A DNA stretch of 64,000 nucleotides from Thermophilibacter immobilis (GTDB lineage: Bacteria > Actinomycetota > Coriobacteriia > Coriobacteriales > Atopobiaceae): assembly GCF_015277515.1 (NCBI RefSeq), contig NZ_CP063767.1, forward strand, positions 1,240,001-1,304,000, in the 5' to 3' direction. Both the position numbers and the translations under genes were made by a program. Below the pieces are notes generated by a model, which saw nothing but the letters and a program-made list of their open reading frames with translations, did no database searches and was not told the DNA's origin. This document shows positions 17,664 through 30,059 of the stretch, piece after piece (the stretch's first letter is position 1; every line of letters starts with the position of its first letter).

Positions 17664-19277
17664 CTACCGATTCACGATCACGCCCAGGGGGTGCGGCCCG
17701 GCGGCGCGCACCGCGTCGGACATGGTCGTGAGGCGCTTCTCGGCGTTGTCCACGAACATCTGGGCCAGGCTCTCGGCCACGCGGTCGTAGGCTTCGCGGT
17801 CAACCCACGTGTCGCGGGCGCAAAGCAGCGCGGAGGGCACGCCCGGGCACCTCACCGGCACGTCGAGGTTGAAGCGCTCGTCGTGCACGAACTCGCCGTC
17901 GTCGATGATGCCCGTCTGGGCCGCCTCGACCATCCTGCGCGTGTAGGCGAGCTTGATGCGCGAGCCCGCACCGTAGGAGCCGCCCGTCCAGCCAGTGTTG
18001 ACCAGGTAGACGCGGGTGCCGCCGGCGTCGATCCTCTCGCCGAGCATGCGCGCGTAGACGTTGGGGTCAAGGGGCATGAACGGCTCGCCAAACAGGGACG
18101 AGAACGTGGGTTGCGGCTCCTTGATGCCGCACTCGGTGCCGGCGACCTTGGAGGTGAAGCCGGTCATGAAGTGGTACATCGCCGCGTCGCGATCGAGCTT
18201 GGAGACCGGCGGCAGCACCCCGAAGGCGTCGGCGGTCAGGAAGATCACCACGTCGGGAATGCGCTTGGCCGTGCCCGCGACCACGGCGTCGGGTACGAAC
18301 TCCACCGGGTAGGCCACGCGGCCGTTCTCGGTCAGCGCGACGTCGAAGTAGTCGGCCATGCGGGTCACCGGGTCGATCACCACGTTCTCGCTCACCGAGC
18401 CAAAGCGAATGGCATCAAAAATCTGCGGCTCGGTCTGGGGCGTGATGCCGATGGTCTTGGCGTAGCAGCCGCCCTCTATGTTGAAGACCGCGTCATCGCA
18501 CCAGCCGTGCTCATCGTCCCCGATGAGCATGCGGCCCTCGGCGGCGGAGAGCGTGGTCTTGCCCGTCCCAGACAGGCCGAAGAAGACCGTAGTGCCGTGC
18601 GACAGGGGGTTCATGTTGCAGGAGCAGTGCATGGTGAGGACGTGATTCTCAAGGGGCAACAGGTAGTTCATGAACGAGAAGATCGCCTTCTTGATCTCTC
18701 CGGAGTACTGCGTGCCCACCACGAGGATGGTTCGCTCCTGGAAGTTGATGAGGACGACGGCCTCGGAGTGGGTCCCGTACGTCGCGGTGTCGAGCTTGAG
18801 GCTGGGGGCCGCCATGACCACGAAGTCCGCCGGTCCAAAATCATCAAGCTCACGCGCGGTCGGCCGGACGAGCATCTGCCGGACGAAGAGCGCCTGGCTC
18901 GCAAGCTCGCAGATGGCGCAGACCCTGCGCGAGTAGCGGCGGTCGGCACCGGCCAGTCCGTGCACCACGAAGAGCCTCCGCTCGGAGAGGTGGCCGATGA
19001 CCTCGGCCTTGATGCGCTCGTAGGCCTCAGGCGAGAAGGGCGCGTTGACTGTGCCCCACGCGATCTTGTCGTGCACGTCGGGCGTGTCCACGATGAAGCG
19101 GTCCCGAGGCGAGCGGCCGGTGTAGGCGCCCGTGACGACCGAGAGGCTGCCCGTGCTCGTAAGCTTGCCCTCACCGCGCGCCAGCGCCGTCTCCACGAGC
19201 ACGGCCGGAGAGGCGTCGATGACGGTCTTCTCCTGGGTGTGGGCGATGCCGTAGCGCGAGAGCTCCTCGATGACCAT
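17664..19277 (-). CDS. pckA: Phosphoenolpyruvate carboxykinase (ATP)
   Basis: Interconverts oxaloacetate plus ATP and PEP plus CO2 plus ADP. The 537 residues include the P-loop GLSGTGKTTLSA, the metal-site GDDEHGW, the substrate segment TGAYTGRSPRDRF near the N-terminus and NTGWTGGSYGAG in the C-terminal part, all typical of the ATP class. The chosen ATG at 19277 precedes IEELSRYGI; GGAGG is 6-10 bases upstream. In anaerobes this enzyme can run toward oxaloacetate (family knowledge). It is transcribed alone, converging on pta. Confidence 0.97.
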   Translation of the reverse strand: MVIEELSRYGIAHTQEKTVIDASPAVLVETALARGEGKLTSTGSLSVVTGAYTGRSPRDRFIVDTPDVHDKIAWGTVNAPFSPEAYERIKAEVIGHLSERRLFVVHGLAGADRRYSRRVCAICELASQALFVRQMLVRPTARELDDFGPADFVVMAAPSLKLDTATYGTHSEAVVLINFQERTILVVGTQYSGEIKKAIFSFMNYLLPLENHVLTMHCSCNMNPLSHGTTVFFGLSGTGKTTLSAAEGRMLIGDDEHGWCDDAVFNIEGGCYAKTIGITPQTEPQIFDAIRFGSVSENVVIDPVTRMADYFDVALTENGRVAYPVEFVPDAVVAGTAKRIPDVVIFLTADAFGVLPPVSKLDRDAAMYHFMTGFTSKVAGTECGIKEPQPTFSSLFGEPFMPLDPNVYARMLGERIDAGGTRVYLVNTGWTGGSYGAGSRIKLAYTRRMVEAAQTGIIDDGEFVHDERFNLDVPVRCPGVPSALLCARDTWVDREAYDRVAESLAQMFVDNAEKRLTTMSDAVRAAGPHPLGVIVNR

Positions 19278-19521
19278 GCGGGCCTCCTTTGGGCAAGCCT
19301 CAGGACGGGTCTTGTGACTTGACGGATGACGGGAGACCCCCGAAGAGGTCCCCTGGCTCCCCCGGTCGGGGCGCATCTCTGAAGGATAACAACCTTAAGG
19401 CACTTTATTTAGATGGAGTCGCCCAGCGGGCTGTTTTTGTCAGTTGAGCGCTCCGGATGGCGGCGCGGCCCCGTCAGGGATATTGTGGAGAGGTCGCAAA
19501 TCCTCGTGGACGGGAGAGCCC

Positions 19522-20406
19522 ATGTCAGAGCTCGCCAGCATCAGAAACGACCTGCTCGAGGCTCAGGTGGACTCACTCGGTGCCCAGCTCATGAGCCTCA
19601 GGAGAAACGGGACCGAGTACCTCTGGCAGGCAGACGAGCGCTTCTGGGCCCGCCGTGCCCCGATCCTGTTCCCCATAGTCGGGCGCCTGAGGAACGACCA
19701 CGCCATCAGCGCAGCGGGAGAGGTCCGTCTCAAGCGCCACGGCCTCGCGCGCCTCTACGAGCACCGTGTGGTCAGACAGACGGAGTCGAGCGTGACCTAC
19801 GAGCTCGCCTCCACCGAGCAGACGCGCGCCGCCTATCCGTACGACTTTCGCCTCAACATGACCTACGCCCTCGAGGGCGACAGGCTCGTCCAGACCTTCG
19901 CCGTGACCAATGCCGGCGAGGCGGACCTGCCCTTCACGCTGGGGGCGCACCCGGCCTTCAACGTGCCCGTGCCGGGGACGGGCGAGGGATTCTCGGACTA
20001 CGAGCTCGTCTTCGAGCGACCCTGGACCGCGCGCGTCCCTACGATCGACGCGGACGGCCTGCACGACTTCTCGCGCACGCACGAGGTCCTACGCGACGAC
20101 GACCGCCTGCCGCTCACCCACGAGCTCATCGAGCGCCTGCTCACGCTCGTCTTTACGGAGGTGCCCGGAAACGCGGTGACGCTCAGGGGCACGCGCAGCG
20201 GGCGAGGCGTGGAGCTGGGCTTCGACGGGTTCGACTACCTAGGCGTCTGGACCGCGTCCGCCGACTCCCCCTTCGTGGCCCTCGAGCCCTGGTGCGGCTG
20301 CGCCACCTGCTACGACGAGTCTGACGTGTTCGAGGAGAAGCGCGGCACCGTCACGCTTGGGCCCGGCGGCTCCTATGAGCGCTCCCTCTTTCTGAGGCCC
20401 TTCTAG
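19522..20406 (+). CDS. Aldose 1-epimerase family protein (LacX-like)
   Basis: Predicted mutarotase-fold protein acting on sugars or sugar phosphates. The 294 residues show the LacX-type pattern: GAQLMSLRRNGTEYLWQ at the start, FPIVGRLRND, then HPAFNVP with the catalytic histidine near residue 156, and the catalytic glutamate likely in VALEPWCG. Start is the ATG at 19522 after GGGAGAG; the frame is open further upstream without a better site. It overlaps the next gene by one base. The exact sugar is not inferable. Confidence 0.85.
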   Translation: MSELASIRNDLLEAQVDSLGAQLMSLRRNGTEYLWQADERFWARRAPILFPIVGRLRNDHAISAAGEVRLKRHGLARLYEHRVVRQTESSVTYELASTEQTRAAYPYDFRLNMTYALEGDRLVQTFAVTNAGEADLPFTLGAHPAFNVPVPGTGEGFSDYELVFERPWTARVPTIDADGLHDFSRTHEVLRDDDRLPLTHELIERLLTLVFTEVPGNAVTLRGTRSGRGVELGFDGFDYLGVWTASADSPFVALEPWCGCATCYDESDVFEEKRGTVTLGPGGSYERSLFLRPF

Positions 20407-20927
20407 TGGGGGTCGCATCGGAGGCGGGGCCGCGGCGGGCCCGCGAGGAGGACCTCGACGCCGTGGCCGCCCTCTACGAGCGCGCCCGCGCCTTCATGCG
20501 CGCGCAGGGCAACCACACCCAGTGGACGGGGGCCTATCCCGGTCGCGTCGACGCCCAGAGGGACCTCGCAGCCGGGGCGCTCTGGGTGATCGACGACGGC
20601 GCGGGGCCGGCGGCCTGCCTGAGCCTTCTCTCGGGCCCCGACCCCACCTACGAGCGCATCGAGGGAGAGGGCTGGCTCGATGACGCCCCCTACTGGGTCG
20701 TGCACCGCGTCGCCGTGAGCACGTCAGGGCGCGGACTGGGCTCCCGCTTCCTCAGGTGGGCCTGCGAGCGCCACGGCAACGTGCGCGCGGACACCCACGA
20801 GAGCAACCTCCCCATGCGCGGCGCGCTCGAGCGCTGCGGCTTCGTTTCATGCGGGACCATCTGGGTCGCCGACGGCACCCCGCGCGTGGCCTACCACTTC
20901 GCGCGCGAGGGCGCGCTGGCCTTCTAG
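20406..20927 (+). CDS. GNAT N-acetyltransferase
   Basis: A 173-residue single-domain acetyltransferase of unknown substrate. The acetyl-CoA binding segment is VHRVAVSTSGRGLGSRFLRWA around residues 99-119, and the C-terminal NLPMRGALERCGFVSCG is the usual last strand-helix-strand. It starts at GTG 20406, sharing one base with the TAG of the upstream epimerase gene, so it is translationally coupled. No functional link between the two products is evident. Confidence 0.85.
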   Translation: MGVASEAGPRRAREEDLDAVAALYERARAFMRAQGNHTQWTGAYPGRVDAQRDLAAGALWVIDDGAGPAACLSLLSGPDPTYERIEGEGWLDDAPYWVVHRVAVSTSGRGLGSRFLRWACERHGNVRADTHESNLPMRGALERCGFVSCGTIWVADGTPRVAYHFAREGALAF

Positions 20928-20969
20928 CGCGCGGCGCCCGGTCGCCCCTCAAAGACGAGCGAGAAGAAG

Positions 20970-21797
20970 CTACCTCGCGAGCTTGACCGGGGCAGGCTCG
21001 ACGGGAGCGCCCTTCCCCTCGTGAGTCGTCCGGGCGGAGGCGTCCACGAAGGCCCTCCAGAGCGAGAAGTCGGTCTCGATCTTGCCCCAGGTGTACTCGG
21101 GATGCCACTGGACACCCAGGCAGAAGCGCTGGGAGGAGACCTCGATAGCCTCGGGGACCCCGTCGGTCGCCCTCCCCACGAGCCGCACGCCCTCGCCGAG
21201 CCGCTCGACGCAGCAGTGGTGGCTCGAGTTCACCTGGATGAGGCGGGCGCTCCCGACGCTGCGCGCGAGCAGCGTCTCCTCCTCGACCTCGACTGGGTGG
21301 GCCGGGTCGTTGAGGATCATCTCGTGGCGCCACAGGGCCATGCCCGCGCGCGGCTCGAGGCTGGGGACGTCCATGCACAGGCTTCCCCCCAGGGCCACGT
21401 TCAGGAGCTGCATGCCGCGGCAGGTGGCAAAGAGGGGCTTGTTGGCCGCCAGGGCGCGGCGCACCAGCTCGAGCTCGAAGGCGTCGCGCTTGTCGCAGAG
21501 CATGCGCGGGTCGTAGTCGCCCTCGTCGCCCCACAGGCGCGGGTTCACGTCCTGACCGCCGGGCAGGGCCACGCCGTCGCACATGTCAACGAAGGTCTCC
21601 ATGAGCACGGAGTCGTCCGTGAGCGGCATCGTGAGCGGCATCCCGCCCGCGGCGATGATGGCGTCGGCGAAGACGCTCGCTATGGCCTCCTCGGGAGCCA
21701 GCTTCTCGGGCATGCGCACGCAGGGCTCGCAGGACTCCCAGCGCGGGGAGACAAGGATGAGCGGGCGGCGGACAGAGCACGTGGGACGAGAGGACAT
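20970..21797 (-). CDS. Class I glutamine amidotransferase-like hydrolase (peptidase C26 family)
   Basis: Predicted gamma-glutamyl hydrolase, by family similar to gamma-glutamyl-GABA hydrolase PuuD. Of the 275 residues, ALPGGQDVNPRLWG marks the first half, the nucleophile cysteine is in ATCRGMQLLNVALGG (near residue 125), and the catalytic His-Glu pair is in GVQWHPEY near residue 240. No synthetase domain is attached. It lies 57 bp upstream of the amino acid ABC transporter ATPase gene on the same strand, which might hint at peptide or amine use, but this is only positional. Confidence 0.85.
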   Translation of the reverse strand: MSSRPTCSVRRPLILVSPRWESCEPCVRMPEKLAPEEAIASVFADAIIAAGGMPLTMPLTDDSVLMETFVDMCDGVALPGGQDVNPRLWGDEGDYDPRMLCDKRDAFELELVRRALAANKPLFATCRGMQLLNVALGGSLCMDVPSLEPRAGMALWRHEMILNDPAHPVEVEEETLLARSVGSARLIQVNSSHHCCVERLGEGVRLVGRATDGVPEAIEVSSQRFCLGVQWHPEYTWGKIETDFSLWRAFVDASARTTHEGKGAPVEPAPVKLAR

Positions 21798-21854
21798 GCG
21801 AAAAAACCTCCAAGATGACGGCGGTCGAATGACAAGAGGAACAGGAGCAGGGAG

Positions 21855-22619
21855 CTAGTGGCCCTTGATGGAGTCCAGGAACTCCCGGGCGCGCCCGGTG
21901 GCGGGGTGGTCGAAGAAGTCGGCCGGGGCGGCCTCCTCCACGATCTGCCCCTCGGACATGAAGACGACCCGGTCGGCGACGCGGCGGGCGAAGCTCATCT
22001 CGTGCGTGACCACGACCATCGTCATGCCCTGACGGGCCAGGCCGACCATGACGTCGAGGACCTCGTTGATCATCTCGGGGTCGAGCGCGCTCGTGGGCTC
22101 GTCGAACATCATAGCCTTGGGGCGCATGGCGAGCGAGCGGGCGATGGCGGCGCGCTGCTGCTGGCCGCCGGAGAGCTGGGCGGGCACCTTCTTGGCCTGC
22201 TCGGCCACGCCCACGCGCTCGAGGAGCTCCATCGCGCGTCTCTCGGCCTCGTCCTTCTTCATGCCGAGGACCTGGATGGGTCCGAGCGTGACGTTGTCCA
22301 GGACGCTCATGTGCGAGAAGAGGTTGAACGACTGGAAGACCATGCCGAGCTCGGCGCGCATGGCGGTGAGCTCCTTTCCCTCCTGCGGCAGCAGAGCTCC
22401 CTCGACGAGAATCTCACCGGAGTCGATGGTCTCCAGGCGGTTGATCGTGCGGCACAGCGTCGACTTGCCTGAGCCCGAAGGCCCCACGACGACGAGCACC
22501 TCTCCTCTTCTGACCTGGAGGTTGATGTCCCGGAGCACGTGAAGGTCCCCGAAGTGCTTCTCGACGTGGCGAAGCTCGATGAGGGGCGCGTCGCCCAGGC
22601 CTGCGCTCTTCTGTGTCAT
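21855..22619 (-). CDS. Polar amino acid ABC transporter ATPase (GlnQ type)
   Basis: Energises uptake of a polar amino acid. Walker [13 protein letters not shown]-loop VFQSFNLF, signature [15 protein letters not shown] and Walker [13 protein letters not shown] are all intact; 254 residues is standard. It is the last gene of a four-gene importer operon (binding protein, two permeases, ATPase) on the minus strand. The ATG at 22619 lies 25 bp after the preceding permease stop. Confidence 0.95.
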   Translation of the reverse strand: MTQKSAGLGDAPLIELRHVEKHFGDLHVLRDINLQVRRGEVLVVVGPSGSGKSTLCRTINRLETIDSGEILVEGALLPQEGKELTAMRAELGMVFQSFNLFSHMSVLDNVTLGPIQVLGMKKDEAERRAMELLERVGVAEQAKKVPAQLSGGQQQRAAIARSLAMRPKAMMFDEPTSALDPEMINEVLDVMVGLARQGMTMVVVTHEMSFARRVADRVVFMSEGQIVEEAAPADFFDHPATGRAREFLDSIKGH

Positions 22620-22644
22620 GGCTCTCCGATCGGTGGGTCCGCGG

Positions 22645-23478
22645 CTAGCGGATGATCTTGACGCCCGTGCGCCGCGAGACGTAGACGGACACCTTGTTGA
22701 TGACGTAGTTGATGAGGATGTAGATGACGGCCACCACGAGGTACATCGAGACGAGCGAGTCGTAGCGGGTGATGAGGACGCGCGCGTTCTGCATGAGGTC
22801 GGGGTAGCTCACCACGTAGGCGACCGTGGTGTCCTTGACCACGACCACGAGCTGCGAGATGAGCGAGGGAATCACGTAGCGCACGGCCTGCGGGAGGACG
22901 ATCCTGAGCATTGTCTTGGCGGGAGAGAGGCCGAGCGAGAGAGCGGCCTCCACCTGCCCCGTGGGCACGGCGTTGACGCCGGCGCGAAAGACCTCGGCGA
23001 GCACCCCCGAGGCGGCGAGCGCCACGGGAAGCGTGAGCATCCAGAACGAGGAGATCTTAATGCCGTACTGCGGGACCACGAGGAAGAAGAAGTAGATGAG
23101 CAGCAGGCTGGGGACCCCGCGGAAGAAGTCGATGACCACGCGGCAGACGGCCGAGAGCGGACGCCACGAGCTCGTGCGCCCGAGCATGAGCAGAAGGCCC
23201 AGGGCGAGTGCAATGAGGCCGGCCGTGAAGGCGACCTCGACGGTGCCCACGAAGCCCTTAAGTAGAAAGCTCCACGTGGTCGACGCGAGGAAGAATGACC
23301 AGTACTGCGGGGCGAGCTGCCCCGTCACGTAGAACTGTCGCACGACGGCGGCGAGGCCGACCAGGACGACAAGGGCGGAGAGGGCCGTCCCGATCCTGAT
23401 GGTTCGACGCGTCCGGGGGCCGGGGGCCTCGTAGAGGGCGTCGCGCATGGAGTCGGCCGCGGGTGCGCGGGTGCTCAT
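22645..23478 (-). CDS. Amino acid ABC transporter permease
   Basis: Membrane subunit of the polar amino acid importer. The 277 residues have the HisM/GlnP-type conserved segment, [23 protein letters not shown], which is the EAA loop contacting the ATPase, and [17 protein letters not shown] after it. An N-terminal cytoplasmic stretch of about 25 residues precedes the first span. Its start overlaps the previous permease gene by 4 bp (ATGA type), so the two are co-translated and likely form a heterodimer. Confidence 0.93.
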   Translation of the reverse strand: MSTRAPAADSMRDALYEAPGPRTRRTIRIGTALSALVVLVGLAAVVRQFYVTGQLAPQYWSFFLASTTWSFLLKGFVGTVEVAFTAGLIALALGLLLMLGRTSSWRPLSAVCRVVIDFFRGVPSLLLIYFFFLVVPQYGIKISSFWMLTLPVALAASGVLAEVFRAGVNAVPTGQVEAALSLGLSPAKTMLRIVLPQAVRYVIPSLISQLVVVVKDTTVAYVVSYPDLMQNARVLITRYDSLVSMYLVVAVIYILINYVINKVSVYVSRRTGVKIIR

Positions 23479-24134
23479 CGCAGGATCCTCACCCTCTTGT
23501 CGAGGCGGTTGCCCGCCAGGCTCACGACGAAGGCCGTGCCCAGGTAGCCGGCCGCCGAGATCAGAAACGCCAGAACGCCTCCCGTGGTGCGGGTGTTGAC
23601 GTAGGAGACGACGCCGGTGAGCTCGAGCGGCGAGAGGGGCACCTGCGAGCCCAGGGCAGTCGTGAGCATCACGGCTATGAGGAGGTTGGTCATGGGCAGG
23701 ACCGTCGTGCGCAGGGCCTGCGGTATCACGACCCTGCGCAGGATCTGGGTGAAGGAGAGGCCGAGCGAGCGAGCGGCCTCTATCTGCCCCACGCCGATCG
23801 TGTTGATGCCGCTCATGAAGTTCTCCGAGCCAAAGGCCGAGCCGAGCAGCACCGTGGTCGCGATCACGCAGACGCGGTAGTCAAGCACGACCCTCAAGTT
23901 GGGAAGCGCGTACACGATGATAATGAGCAGCGCGACACCGGGGATGTTGCGAAACACCTGCACGTAGAAGTCCCCCACCGCGCGCAGGGGGCCAAGGGGC
24001 GAGACGCGCATGACCGTGACGAGCACGGAGAGCACCATGACGAGCAGAAACGAGACGGCCGTCATGCTCCAGGTGGCGAGCAGGCCGTCCAGATACCTCT
24101 GCCCGTATGTCGATAAAAGCTCCGTGAGCCCCAT
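23475..24134 (-). CDS. Amino acid ABC transporter permease
   Basis: Second membrane subunit of the importer, 219 residues. The EAA-type loop is ENFMSGINTIGVGQIEAARSLG, followed by LRRVVIPQALRTTVLP. The ATG at 24134 follows GAGGAGG. It is separated from the upstream binding-protein gene by a strong hairpin at 24152-24182, which would lower its expression relative to the binding protein. Confidence 0.93.
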   Translation of the reverse strand: MGLTELLSTYGQRYLDGLLATWSMTAVSFLLVMVLSVLVTVMRVSPLGPLRAVGDFYVQVFRNIPGVALLIIIVYALPNLRVVLDYRVCVIATTVLLGSAFGSENFMSGINTIGVGQIEAARSLGLSFTQILRRVVIPQALRTTVLPMTNLLIAVMLTTALGSQVPLSPLELTGVVSYVNTRTTGGVLAFLISAAGYLGTAFVVSLAGNRLDKRVRILR

Positions 24135-24151
24135 GCAACCTCCTCACGCAC

Positions 24152-24182
24152 GTGGGGCCTCCACCATGTGCGGAGGCCCCAC
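24152..24182 (-). terminator. Intercistronic hairpin after the binding-protein gene
   Basis: Bases 24152-24162 pair perfectly with 24172-24182 (11 bp, 9-base loop). No T-run follows on the minus strand. Such hairpins after binding-protein genes commonly stabilise the upstream message or attenuate the downstream one. Confidence 0.6.
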
Positions 24183-24238
24183 CTGCTACCAGTACACGCC
24201 CGCGGCCCGTTCGCAGAAAAGGGCCGTGCGCTCACGTC

Positions 24239-25237
24239 CTAGGCACCGATGGCGGGAGGCTCGGGGACATCCTCGATGCCGGCACGGTTGCCGATGCAGA
24301 TCTTCCAGAGGTCCTCCCAGAGGCCCTCGTCCTCGACCTTGTGCAGGAAGACATTCACGAAGTCGACCCCGTCGGAGTCGAGCGGCAGCCCGATGCCGTA
24401 GGCGTCGACCGGGCCGAAGGGATCGCCGGCGAGGCGATACTTGCCGGGGTTGCGCACCATGCTGCCGAGCTGCATGTTGGTGTCGATGACGTAGGCGTCG
24501 ACGCGGCCCTGGGAGAGCGCCGCACGGGCCTCCTCGTCGGTCTTGAACTCCTGGATCGTGGCGTCGGGGGCGAGCTCCTCGAGGATCGAGGGGCCCGTCG
24601 AGCCGGACTGGGCGGCGACGTTCTTGCCCGCGAGGTCGTCCACGGAGTTGATGTCCGTGTTGTCGACGTTGACGAGGATGGACTGCTGGGTGGTGTAGTA
24701 CGGGCCGGCGAAGGAGATGACCTCCTTGCGCTTGTCGCTGATCGAGTAGGTGGCAAAGACCGTGTCGACCTGGTCGTTCTGCAGGACCGACTCGCGCGTG
24801 TCAGAGGTGACCTGGGTGTTCTCGATCTTGGACTCGTCACCCAGGACGTAGCGGGCCAGGAGCTGCGCGAGGCCGGCGTCGAATCCACGGAGCTTGCCGT
24901 CCGTCTCGTCGAGGAGGCTGAAGAGCATCGAGGTCTGGACGCCGCCGACGCGCATGGTGCCCGCGTCCTTGACCTTGGTCGCCCAGGTGCTCGCGGAGAT
25001 GGCCGCGTCGTCGGCGACGGAGCCCGTGGCAATCAGGGCGTCGTAGGCAGACGAGTCGATCTGGACGGTCTCGTCCTCGGTGTCCTCGGTCGCATCCGTG
25101 GAGCTGTCCGTGCTGGAGGAGCCGGAGGCATCAGAGGACTCGGAGGAGCCGCAGGCCACAAGGCCAAGGGTCGTGGCGAGACCGAGGCCCAGGCCGACGA
25201 CCTGGCGGCGGCTTACGGTGAGATTGCTCAGTGACAT
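24239..25237 (-). CDS. Amino acid ABC transporter substrate-binding lipoprotein
   Basis: Surface-anchored binding protein for the importer encoded next. The N-terminus has SRRQVVGLG (a twin-arginine-like motif), a hydrophobic stretch and the lipobox LVAC, so the mature lipoprotein would begin at a Cys near residue 29; a Ser/Asp/Thr-rich linker to about residue 55 follows. The type-3 binding fold shows MRVGG, FDAGLAQLLA, QVDTVFATYSIS and KRKEVISFAGPYY, as in glutamate/glutamine-type receptors. The ligand cannot be fixed from sequence. A 230-bp AT-rich region upstream probably holds the promoter. Confidence 0.92.
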   Translation of the reverse strand: MSLSNLTVSRRQVVGLGLGLATTLGLVACGSSESSDASGSSSTDSSTDATEDTEDETVQIDSSAYDALIATGSVADDAAISASTWATKVKDAGTMRVGGVQTSMLFSLLDETDGKLRGFDAGLAQLLARYVLGDESKIENTQVTSDTRESVLQNDQVDTVFATYSISDKRKEVISFAGPYYTTQQSILVNVDNTDINSVDDLAGKNVAAQSGSTGPSILEELAPDATIQEFKTDEEARAALSQGRVDAYVIDTNMQLGSMVRNPGKYRLAGDPFGPVDAYGIGLPLDSDGVDFVNVFLHKVEDEGLWEDLWKICIGNRAGIEDVPEPPAIGA

Positions 25238-25399
25238 GGGGATTCCCTTCCCTTGGGAGCGCTTCTGCGTTCGGTTCCAAAAAAGTTTACCCCTTCTTTA
25301 GCCTTTCTAGTTCCTTGTGCGGCGCCCGCAATAAACCCCTAACAATAGGGTACAAAAAATGAATCCAATTTCATTGGTTTATCTGAAGCGTATAGATAT

Positions 25400-25438
25400 A
25401 AAAAACGGCTGTGACGCCCTAGGGGATCGTCGCGGTCG
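25400..25438 (-). terminator. Probable terminator of the beta-glucoside operon
   Basis: On the minus strand an imperfect 11-bp stem (8 pairs) is followed by TTTTTTATAT. It lies about 30 bp past the EIIA stop codon and just before the AT-rich promoter region of the amino acid binding protein. Confidence 0.5.
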
Positions 25439-25467
25439 CTCGCCTGCCCACCGGATGCCAAGGCGCG

Positions 25468-25995
25468 TCAGCGCGCCGAGGCAACCTCGAAGATCTTCTC
25501 GCCGGCGCTCACGTGAGCGGGGGCAACGGGCTCAACCCTGGCGAGGTCGTCCGTGTTGGTGATGACGACGATCACCGTGTCGGGATAGCCAGCCTGCCTG
25601 ATCTTGGCGCGGTCGAAGCTCATGAGCGGCTCGCCGGCAGCGACGCGCTGGCCCTTCTCGACGAAGCTCTCGAAGCCGTCCCCCTTCATGTTGACGGTGT
25701 CCACGCCCACGTGGATCAGCACCTCGACGCCGGCATCGGAGCACAGGCCCACCGCGTGCAGGGTCGCTGTGGTGGCCGTGACGGTGCCCGAGACCGGGGC
25801 GTAGACGATGCCGTCGGCGGGCTCGACGCCGTACGCCGTGCCCATGGCCCCACCCGCGAAGAGCGGGTCGGGAAGGGCCGCCATGGCCACGCCCTCGCCC
25901 GAGACGGGCGCGAGGACCTCCGTCGCGGACGCGGTGACGGACAGGGACGCAGGCCTTGCAGGCTCTGCCTTCTTGAATCTGTCGAGAAAACTCAT
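25468..25995 (-). CDS. PTS glucose/beta-glucoside-type EIIA component
   Basis: Phosphocarrier that passes phosphate from HPr to an EIIB domain. The 175 residues contain the conserved start LAPVSGEGVAMAALPDPLFA, GTVTATTATLHAVGL with one active-site His, and the phosphorylated His in VEVLIHVGVDTVNMKG. The EIIBC protein encoded in the same cluster lacks its own EIIA domain, so this stand-alone EIIA is the likely partner. It is the last gene of the licT-led run on the minus strand, 85 bp after the HAD gene. Confidence 0.92.
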   Translation of the reverse strand: MSFLDRFKKAEPARPASLSVTASATEVLAPVSGEGVAMAALPDPLFAGGAMGTAYGVEPADGIVYAPVSGTVTATTATLHAVGLCSDAGVEVLIHVGVDTVNMKGDGFESFVEKGQRVAAGEPLMSFDRAKIRQAGYPDTVIVVITNTDDLARVEPVAPAHVSAGEKIFEVASAR

Positions 25996-26080
25996 GTGTC
26001 ACTCCCTAGCTTGCCTCGGGCGAGGCGGACGTTTCATGCGTTTAGTTTAAGACTGGCTGGCAGCCACGTCCCTCGCGCGC

Positions 26081-26935
26081 TCAATTCTCCAGAAAGGGGT
26101 CCCCGATCAGACCGAGGTGCCGGAAGGCGTGACACAGGCCGTCCTTGTCAACGTCCGTGGTAACGTAGTCGGCCATGGCGCGTATCTCCTCGCCGCCCGA
26201 TCCCATGGCCACCCCCACGCCACAGGCCTCGAGCATGGGTATGTCCACCTTGGCGTCGCCCATGGCTATGGTGTCAGATATCCGGACGCCCAGGTGCTCC
26301 GCGGCCATGCGAACAGCGCGGGCCTTGTCCACGTCCGCAAGTCCGACGTCTGCGAACAGGGCCTTCTCTCCCCTGCCGCCCCAGGTCCCGACCCTCATGT
26401 CGGCAAACGCCTCTCTGGCGTCAAGATAGTCCTGGTAGTCGCTGAGGATGAAGCTCACCTTGTTGACGTCGTCGCGATAGAGCTCGCCGCCGTAGACGGA
26501 GCCATGAAGCTCCGTCTCCGCGCCCTCGGGGGCCTCGGTACCCCTGCTCCTGGCATAGGCGCGCAGAACGGGTCCCGAAGCCTCCCTGAAGCGCTCGGAC
26601 ACGAACAGGCCGTCGTTGGTCTCGAGGTAGAACTCGTGGCTGCGGGCGTGGCACCAGTCCACGATGCGACGACACTGCCCGGCAGTCAGGACCTGGTGCA
26701 TCACCACCTCGCCCTCGACCTCAACGTAGGAGCCGTTGCCGCCGATCATGCCGTCGAAGCCCACGGACCAGAGCTCCGGCGGATTCTCCGCCTTCGAGCG
26801 ACCAGTGCACATGAGCACCTTATGGCCCCGCGAGCGCGCCTGGCCGATGGCCCGGCGCGCGCTCGCGGGGATGACGTTCTCGTAGGTGGTGATCGTGCCG
26901 TCGACGTCGAGAAAGACGACCCTCCTGTCGCTCAT
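26081..26935 (-). CDS. Cof-type HAD phosphatase
   Basis: Predicted sugar-phosphate phosphatase, 284 residues. Motif I is FLDVDGTITTYEN with the nucleophilic Asp near residue 10; motif II is MCTGRSK; motif IV is MGDAKVDIPML near residue 235, where the usual N in GDAxND is V. It sits between the 6-phospho-beta-glucosidase and EIIA genes, so it may dephosphorylate accumulating sugar phosphates (inference). Start ATG at 26935 after GGGGAGGAG. Confidence 0.88.
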   Translation of the reverse strand: MSDRRVVFLDVDGTITTYENVIPASARRAIGQARSRGHKVLMCTGRSKAENPPELWSVGFDGMIGGNGSYVEVEGEVVMHQVLTAGQCRRIVDWCHARSHEFYLETNDGLFVSERFREASGPVLRAYARSRGTEAPEGAETELHGSVYGGELYRDDVNKVSFILSDYQDYLDAREAFADMRVGTWGGRGEKALFADVGLADVDKARAVRMAAEHLGVRISDTIAMGDAKVDIPMLEACGVGVAMGSGGEEIRAMADYVTTDVDKDGLCHAFRHLGLIGDPFLEN

Positions 26936-26959
26936 GCAACTCCTCCCCACGCGTCTGGG

Positions 26960-29960
<3,001 letters not shown>

Positions 29961-30059
29961 GCCGATCCTCCCTTGCTGTCTCGAGCGGGCGGGTGCCCGC
30001 CTCTGGCCGTGCCGTGCTATGCGAACCCTCGCCCCGGGCCCAGGGCAGAGGGGTCGAAT

